In this document: in pieces, positions 14,670-18,957 of the stretch
Layout of the letters: the number at the start of each line of letters is the position of its first letter
How positions within the stretch are numbered: position 1 is the first letter of the stretch
NCBI GenBank assembly: GCA_023415375.1
Contig: JAEZKW010000223.1
Coordinates: 1 to 18,957, forward strand
Origin: Bacillota bacterium
GTDB lineage: Bacteria > Bacillota > UBA4882 > UBA8346
Reading direction: 5' to 3'
Length of the DNA stretch: 18,957 nucleotides
The notes under the pieces: model-generated
Told to the model about the DNA's origin: nothing
The model's input: only the letters and a program-made list of their open reading frames with translations
Database searches by the model: none
Position numbers and translations under genes: made by a program

Positions 14670-17150
14670 CTATCTTACAGTCGTTGTACTTACATTGGTA
14701 ACAATCGTTATTGGCGTAGCAACCTTATCGCCAACCCTCTGTAATAAAACAGTTTGTCTTTTCACATCTACAATTCCTGGACCGGAAACATCGGTTACAA
14801 CATCGATTTGTTGAAAATGATCACCGGATGGTGTCAATATCATAGCCTGAACCGCAACTTTATTTTGGGAAATACCAGACCCTGAAACATCCGTCACAGC
14901 CGTAAATCTTTCATCTTGTACTGATAACCCGCTTACGACTCCCTGTAGTACAATGGTTAAATCAACCTTATTTCCTGCCGGATAGAGATTAAAGATAATA
15001 TCCTCAATCTTTACCGCAATATTATTGATTTGGCTTGAGGTTACTCCAGGGATACTTACGAGAATTGAGAACGGCTCCTCCGTATTGACAGCTCTAACAA
15101 TGTTATCGTTACCCACGTAAGTTGTAGTTATATTTACAATTCCTTCGATGACCACACCTTCAGGCATAACATGGTTTGATATATTTGAAACCAACGCATG
15201 AACTTCTTTTATTTTTATAGCAACCATCGGTAACCGTACTCTTGTTTCAAGTATAATTTGTTGTGAACCCATTACTTCATTGGTTTGAGGTTCAATGATA
15301 GCCGTTGTTACCGCTGGAATGGTCGATGGTGGAACAAATGGTGGAACAATCGGCGGTACGATCGCTTGTTCGCTGATAACAAGCATTTGTTTGGTATTTT
15401 CACCGATAACTTGCTCAACAGCAAATAATGAACCGACTCCAATGATAGGATTTAATTGAACTTGCTCGGTTACAATTGCGTTTATTGCGAAAATTACTTT
15501 TTGTCGCAGTTCTGTTTCTGATACCAAATCAAAGAAAACGCCTTCGATCATCGTTTTGAGGACTACATCATTACCGGGTGTTATACCGTTGATATCAAGA
15601 AATACTGAAAACGGAACATCTTCGGCCTGATGGTATTCAATATTATTTGTTCCTATATAAAAAATCTGTTTATGAAGAAGTCCTTGAACAATGACTTTAT
15701 TGGGAATAACATGGGACACCAAGTTTCGAAGACTGGCAAGAATCTCCCTTACTTTGACGGCCGGATTGTTTAATGTAACCAACGTCTCAGTCAAATTCTG
15801 AACTGTGTTTTCGCCAACAAACTCATCAACTTTTAATAAAGGTCCATTACCCAGAGCAACAGATAACAGAATGTTTTCAGTCACTTTTACAAAAAATTCG
15901 AGAACTGCTTTTTCTTGAAGTAATGTATCCGATAACAAGTTATGAAAAATACCTTCAATTCGTGGTTGAACGATCACATTCATTCCAGGGGTTACTCCGG
16001 GTATGTCGACAAAGAAACTAAACGGTGTATCCTCAGCTTGATGCCGCCCTATATTGGAAGTATCGACAAAAAAGATTTGCTTATGTAAGATGCCTTGAAC
16101 AATGACTTTATCACGTATGGTCTCGATATTCAAATCGCGAATACTACCGATGATTTCGTCAATCTTAATAGCAGGTGTTAGCAATGTTAAATCTGATTCA
16201 ACGAGCGTTTGCGTAGAATTTTCGCCCACCACTCGTTTTAAATAAAGTGTTGGACCATTACCAGCTGTTACATTGATCTGAACTGTTTCAGTTACCTTTA
16301 CAAAGACTTCCAGTACTGTTTTGATGAGAAAACTTGCACCATTTGATGCCAATTCAGATATAGTATCTTCGATGATTGCCGCTACATGACCGTTCATTCC
16401 AGGTTGAACACCGGGAATATCCAAAAAAGTACTGAAATTTTCATCACTGGCCTGGTGATGAACAACCCCATCGTTACCTACAAAAAATATCTGGTTATGA
16501 ACAATACCCTGAACAATGACTTTATTAGGAATGATTTCAATTGTTAAATCATTAACTTTACCAACGATATTCCTGATTTTAACTGCTGTTAAAGGCAGCA
16601 AAACCTTCCCGACAACTTCGACTTTTGAACTTTCAGAGAAAACCGGATCCGCCGTTACCGAAATCGTATTTGGAATTTCCCATAACTCCTGGGAATCCTC
16701 TTTATCGAGATTTTGGTTAACTTCTTTTATATTGTCGGCGATTTCCTCCACCGCTTCATTTGAATACTCAACCTGACCCATGGGCTGAGATTCCGCTTCC
16801 TCAATCAACTCATCAACCATTTTGGCGATTTTATCCATTGTTAATTTTACAGTTTGAACTGGGATTTCAATGTTAGTTGCCATACTAGTAACTTTTATAT
16901 CATCTTCAACCCTTTTTTTCTTTTTTGGAGTTGAAGTTATCTTCTTTTTAGATGAATTTTTAGGATTCTTGGAGTTCCTAGGCTCCTTAGAACCCTTCGG
17001 AATTTTTAGATCTTTATTATCGTTCGTCTCCTTCGGATCTTGAGCTGCGATACTTAGGTTTCCGTTTTTTGATGCTTCCGATTGGGTTTTGGGATTCTTT
17101 TTCTTTTTGGGTTTCTTTTTTATATCATCCTTGATATCTTCCATTTCCAT
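14670..17150 (-). CDS. Four-SPOCS-domain (DUF3794/SipL-like) spore coat protein
   Basis: An 826-residue protein, probably a structural component of the spore coat or exosporium. Layout: a Lys-rich disordered N-terminus (8-80, two PKKKK blocks), an acidic helical stretch (about 95-160), then four SPOCS domains at roughly 175-300, 317-448, 457-588 and 633-755. Each has a VIVQG(I/L)xHxQIFF-type strand and an (I/V)xGVxPG turn, most conserved in the first three. A Pro-rich linker (VPP repeats, 598-611) separates domains 3 and 4, and a C-terminal VTDVSGxGI repeat covers 756-826. SPOCS domains occur in SipL, which binds SpoIVA in Clostridioides difficile, but SipL has a LysM domain that is absent here. 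The start at 17150 (MEMEDIKDD) is chosen for GGGAGGTAGAAGGA; the in-frame ATG at 17270 lies at the promoter-like site. No signal peptide. Confidence 0.85.
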   Translation of the reverse strand: MEMEDIKDDIKKKPKKKKNPKTQSEASKNGNLSIAAQDPKETNDNKDLKIPKGSKEPRNSKNPKNSSKKKITSTPKKKKRVEDDIKVTSMATNIEIPVQTVKLTMDKIAKMVDELIEEAESQPMGQVEYSNEAVEEIADNIKEVNQNLDKEDSQELWEIPNTISVTADPVFSESSKVEVVGKVLLPLTAVKIRNIVGKVNDLTIEIIPNKVIVQGIVHNQIFFVGNDGVVHHQASDENFSTFLDIPGVQPGMNGHVAAIIEDTISELASNGASFLIKTVLEVFVKVTETVQINVTAGNGPTLYLKRVVGENSTQTLVESDLTLLTPAIKIDEIIGSIRDLNIETIRDKVIVQGILHKQIFFVDTSNIGRHQAEDTPFSFFVDIPGVTPGMNVIVQPRIEGIFHNLLSDTLLQEKAVLEFFVKVTENILLSVALGNGPLLKVDEFVGENTVQNLTETLVTLNNPAVKVREILASLRNLVSHVIPNKVIVQGLLHKQIFYIGTNNIEYHQAEDVPFSVFLDINGITPGNDVVLKTMIEGVFFDLVSETELRQKVIFAINAIVTEQVQLNPIIGVGSLFAVEQVIGENTKQMLVISEQAIVPPIVPPFVPPSTIPAVTTAIIEPQTNEVMGSQQIILETRVRLPMVAIKIKEVHALVSNISNHVMPEGVVIEGIVNITTTYVGNDNIVRAVNTEEPFSILVSIPGVTSSQINNIAVKIEDIIFNLYPAGNKVDLTIVLQGVVSGLSVQDERFTAVTDVSGSGISQNKVAVQAMILTPSGDHFQQIDVVTDVSGPGIVDVKRQTVLLQRVGDKVATPITIVTNVSTTTVR

Positions 17151-17176
17151 TCCTTCTACCTCCCTTCGTTTCAATC

Positions 17177-17194
17177 CGGCAGAAATTTCTGCCG
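17177..17194. repeat. 18-bp perfect palindrome in the SPOCS gene leader
   Basis: CGGCAGAAATTTCTGCCG is flanked by further matching AAT/ATT. It lies 27 nt upstream of the ATG, just before the ribosome binding site, so it is a leader hairpin or operator candidate. Confidence 0.5.
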
Positions 17195-17233
17195 AATTTT
17201 GAATTTCTAAAAGGGGTGCTAAATTTCTATTAC

Positions 17234-17241
17234 AGTATATG
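17234..17241 (-). promoter_or_regulatory. Sigma-E/K-like -10 box upstream of SPOCS gene
   Basis: CATATACT matches the sigma-E -10 consensus CATACAMT at seven of eight positions. The corresponding -35 is weak, and an AC for sigma-K sits 15 nt upstream rather than 16-17. Mother-cell expression is expected for a coat protein. Confidence 0.35.
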
Positions 17242-17302
17242 CAATCGTCAAAGTATGTGCCATCTATCAAGTCCCAAATATAATCGTCTTTCGGATCTCA
17301 AT

Positions 17303-17330
17303 AAAAAAACCGCAATCGGATGATTGCGGT
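17303..17330 (-). terminator. Rho-independent terminator after CAP gene
   Basis: A perfect 9-bp stem (ACCGCAATC/GATTGCGGT) with a 4-nt loop is followed by seven T on the minus strand. It ends the CAP transcript 64 nt past its stop. Confidence 0.88.
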
Positions 17331-17393
17331 ATCAAAAACTTTGTCACCACATACGGGATAAGGTTTTGATTTTAGGCAAATCGCATTCCTTTT

Positions 17394-18008
17394 TTACCCC
17401 AGAAACAACTGGGTGATCATTGCGCCAAACGGCCCACCACGGACAATCCCTACACCTATTTTTGTAAATTTCGGATTTAAAATATTCCAACGATGCGTGG
17501 GACTAGAAAACAAACAATCTTGAGCTTTACGAACATTTCCGGTACCGGCAAGATTCTCGGCTGCACTTTCATATACTATCTGTTCACGCTGCAACTGATC
17601 ATAGATAGTACCCAGCCGTTTGGAATTATGACCGAAATAGTTATGGGATACCATATCCATGCTTTTTTCTTTCGCCAGCTTAACCAAAGAATAATCAATG
17701 ACTAATTCGTTTAAACCAGCTTTCGCTCTTTCCTGGTTTATGAAAGAAATCATTTTGGCTTCCTCACTGGATAAACCGTTACTTTGGTAATTATCCGCTG
17801 CGGTATTCCCGGTTATTGCCTGCTTTAGAGTAGCCATGGAGGTGCCGACTACAGAATGCCATTCTTTGTTTAAAATTGAACCGTAATTGTTACTTTGATC
17901 ATCTGCCTTAGCCAAAGATGGAGTGGTTACAACAATGAAAAGTGCGATTAGAAGTGAATAGCATGCAAAAGTAATTCTTTGATTTTTGGTGTATAGTTTG
18001 CAACTCAT
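17394..18008 (-). CDS. Secreted CAP/SCP-domain protein (YkwD-like)
   Basis: A 204-residue secreted protein with a C-terminal CAP (SCP/PR1) domain. The signal peptide has a basic start, a hydrophobic core at about 12-29 and a likely cleavage site near SLAKA (31-35). The CAP domain covers about 80-204: EEAKMISFINQERAKAGL (82-99), SHNYFGH (121-127), SAAENLAG (148-155) with the conserved Glu, and SPTHRWNILNPKFTKIGVG (169-187) with His172. This is the bacterial YkwD type, found in the envelopes and spores of many Bacillota; its biochemical role is not settled. The start at 18008 (AGGTGAT site) is chosen over 18077 because it gives the signal peptide. It is a single-gene transcript ending at a strong terminator, preceded by a hairpin-dense region. 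Confidence 0.87.
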   Translation of the reverse strand: MSCKLYTKNQRITFACYSLLIALFIVVTTPSLAKADDQSNNYGSILNKEWHSVVGTSMATLKQAITGNTAADNYQSNGLSSEEAKMISFINQERAKAGLNELVIDYSLVKLAKEKSMDMVSHNYFGHNSKRLGTIYDQLQREQIVYESAAENLAGTGNVRKAQDCLFSSPTHRWNILNPKFTKIGVGIVRGGPFGAMITQLFLG

Positions 18009-18073
18009 TTTATCACCTATTCTGCAATTTACGTTAGTGTGTAGGCTTATCTGTTGTTTGAACAGCACATCTA

Positions 18074-18320
18074 GCAAGCTTTCCTTGCAGACACTGCAAC
18101 TAGTGCTACTACTCGCAGTGTCATTCCTTGGAATGCCACCAAGGAATGCTATTACCTGTAATCTTCCCCCTATCCCTAAAAACGCTTAGCGTTTTTTTAG
18201 GAATTGTTTTCACAATTCCACTTAACTATTTCGGTAAAAATCTAATTCTTTTTACCTGGCTAATTCCCTTTAAGAAAAAACGGGAAACTGAGGTATTCAT
18301 TGTCTTGACATTAAATACCT
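18074..18320. repeat. Run of consecutive hairpins upstream of CAP gene
   Basis: Stems follow one another with almost no gaps: 18074-18088 (5 bp); 18090-18122 (GACACTGC/GCAGTGTC, 8 bp); 18122-18148 (CATTCCTTGG/CCAAGGAATG, 10 bp); 18151-18162 (ATTAC/GTAAT); 18175-18201 (CCTAAAAACGC with a 2-nt bulge, loop TTA); 18200-18219 (GGAATTGT/ACAATTCC, 8 bp); 18233-18256 (GGTAAAAA/TTTTTACC, 8 bp); 18264-18286 (TTCCC/GGGAA); 18291-18320 (AGGTATT/AATACCT enclosing TGTC/GACA). This density suggests a structured leader RNA for the minus-strand CAP gene, an independent RNA, or decayed mobile DNA. Confidence 0.55.
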
Positions 18321-18352
18321 TGGCCCCGAATATGTTTTGGTTTGATATTAAC

Positions 18353-18409
18353 AAGATATACAATATATAACTTCATTGAATAATCAAGCGTTAATATATT
18401 GTATATCTT
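18353..18409. repeat. 16-bp perfect inverted repeat with 25-nt spacer
   Basis: AAGATATACAATATAT (18353-18368) and its exact reverse complement (18394-18409) lie 49 nt past the stop of the LuxR-type gene. No T-run follows on either strand, so it is not a typical terminator. It could be a regulator site or a hairpin protecting the 3' end of the transcript. Confidence 0.55.
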
Positions 18410-18457
18410 TATCTTCGCGCAAGCACGTAAAATTTCTTTTAGGACAGACACACAAAG

Positions 18458-18712
18458 TTAAGTACTTTTTTGATTCACATCAATAAGGCCTTCTCTGATT
18501 GCATAGAGAGCAATTTGAGTCCGGTTTGCAAGCCCCAGCTTTTTGCGGATACTTGTGATATAGTTTTTGGCAGTTTTTTCACTAATAAAAAGCATTTTGC
18601 CAATTTGTCTATTATCTAAACCCTGGGCAACAAGTGGTAATATTTCTTTTTCGCGCGGGCTCAACCTCTCTACCGGATCAGGTTGGCTGTTGCCATTCAT
18701 TAACGGTGCCAT
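18458..18712 (-). CDS. Stand-alone LuxR/GerE-type transcriptional regulator
   Basis: An 84-residue DNA-binding protein consisting almost only of a LuxR-type HTH: RLSPREKEILPLVAQG (16-31), DNRQIGKMLFISEKTAKNYI (33-52) as the recognition region, and RKKLGLANRTQIALYAI (56-72). No receiver or sensor domain is present. The size and the LFISEKT segment resemble B. subtilis GerE (74 residues), the last mother-cell regulator, which acts with sigma-K on coat genes including cgeAB. The ATG at 18712 is preferred because GGAGGAGGAGAGGT precedes it; a TTG at 18766 has no site. It lies upstream of the CAP and SPOCS genes on the same strand. A GerE-like role is inference; other small LuxR-type regulators would look similar. 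Confidence 0.82.
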   Translation of the reverse strand: MAPLMNGNSQPDPVERLSPREKEILPLVAQGLDNRQIGKMLFISEKTAKNYITSIRKKLGLANRTQIALYAIREGLIDVNQKST

Positions 18713-18719
18713 ACCTCTC

Positions 18720-18751
18720 CTCCTCCAACCAACTTCGCCCAGGTGGAGGAG
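18720..18751 (-). promoter_or_regulatory. Hairpin that can mask the LuxR-type gene's ribosome binding site
   Basis: On the minus strand CTCCTCCA (18751-18744) is an exact 8-base complement of TGGAGGAG (18727-18720), with a 16-nt loop. The second arm includes the GGAGG Shine-Dalgarno 9 nt before the ATG. A downstream GAGAGG remains free, so masking may be partial. Confidence 0.5.
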
Positions 18752-18957
18752 TTCAATTTCGTACAAGTTCAGCTATAGGAAAAAAACAATAATGAAAAAA
18801 GGGTTTTGATTTAAAAATTACATGGATTCTATTTGCACTAATGATAGTCGTTTTGGAATAGTCCTGTGCGAAGCGGTATACTTTTCTGATACATGATATG
18901 TCCGGTATGACATGGCTGTGAAAAACCAAAGACAAAATCCAATATTAGTCATTCTCT

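Larger units (their letters stand above)
18009..18457. other. 449-bp gene-free interval upstream of the CAP gene
   Basis: It contains a run of about nine hairpins (18074-18409, listed separately) and presumably the CAP promoter, which I cannot place with confidence. A plus-strand frame at 18128-18370 has no ribosome binding site and a composition set by the repeats, so it is not called. Confidence 0.55.

Noticed and set aside
18128..18370. 80-codon plus-strand frame with hydrophobic stretches
   Set aside because: No ribosome binding site, and it coincides exactly with the hairpin series, which dictates its sequence.
18753..18935. 60-codon minus-strand frame upstream of the LuxR-type gene
   Set aside because: No ribosome binding site or family resemblance; it overlaps the probable promoter and leader of the regulator.
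1..18957. CRISPR array, insertion sequence, phage or rRNA/tRNA gene
   Set aside because: No regularly spaced direct repeats, transposase, integrase, phage structural gene or conserved RNA gene was seen on either strand.

Overview
The window looks like chromosomal DNA from a low-GC, endospore-forming member of the Bacillota, probably an anaerobic lineage (Clostridia or Negativicutes type); the species cannot be read from the sequence. The indications are an 826-residue protein with four SPOCS (DUF3794/SipL-type) spore-coat domains, a CgeB-type glycosyltransferase, a secreted CAP/SCP protein of the YkwD kind, a stand-alone GerE-like LuxR regulator, strong AGGAGG ribosome binding sites, and one very good sigma-K-type promoter. 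The region reads as a spore-surface (outer coat or exosporium) glycosylation and assembly locus.

Left part, 1-5652: a fucosyltransferase-like GT (+), a nucleotide-sugar dehydrogenase overlapping an NAD-dependent sugar epimerase by 8 nt (+), a convergent GDP-L-fucose synthase (-), a 426-bp divergent spacer, and a class I methyltransferase (+).

Middle part, 5715-12830, all on the minus strand: two small protein-kinase-like genes (one with canonical catalytic motifs, one divergent), a 760-bp gene-free interval rich in inverted repeats, a three-gene glycosyltransferase operon (GT4, GT2, GT32-like) behind a sigma-K-like promoter, a TuaH-like glycosyltransferase and a CgeB-like glycosyltransferase.

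Right part, 13020-18957, also on the minus strand: a small unrecognised protein with terminal cysteines, a GDP-mannose 4,6-dehydratase homologue whose catalytic Tyr is replaced by His, the SPOCS protein, the CAP protein with a hairpin-dense upstream region, and the GerE-like regulator, whose ribosome binding site can be paired by an upstream CTCCTCCA.

How the genes may fit together (inference): Gmd and Fcl would make GDP-L-fucose, the dehydrogenase/epimerase pair would supply a uronate-type or epimerised nucleotide sugar, and five or six glycosyltransferases plus a methyltransferase would build a decorated glycan on the spore surface. The SPOCS protein and the small Cys protein are candidate structural components, and the GerE-like protein is a candidate late mother-cell regulator. 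The most unusual features are the two hairpin-rich gene-free stretches (6901-7362 and 18074-18409), the Tyr-to-His Gmd, the paired mini-kinases and the four-SPOCS protein.
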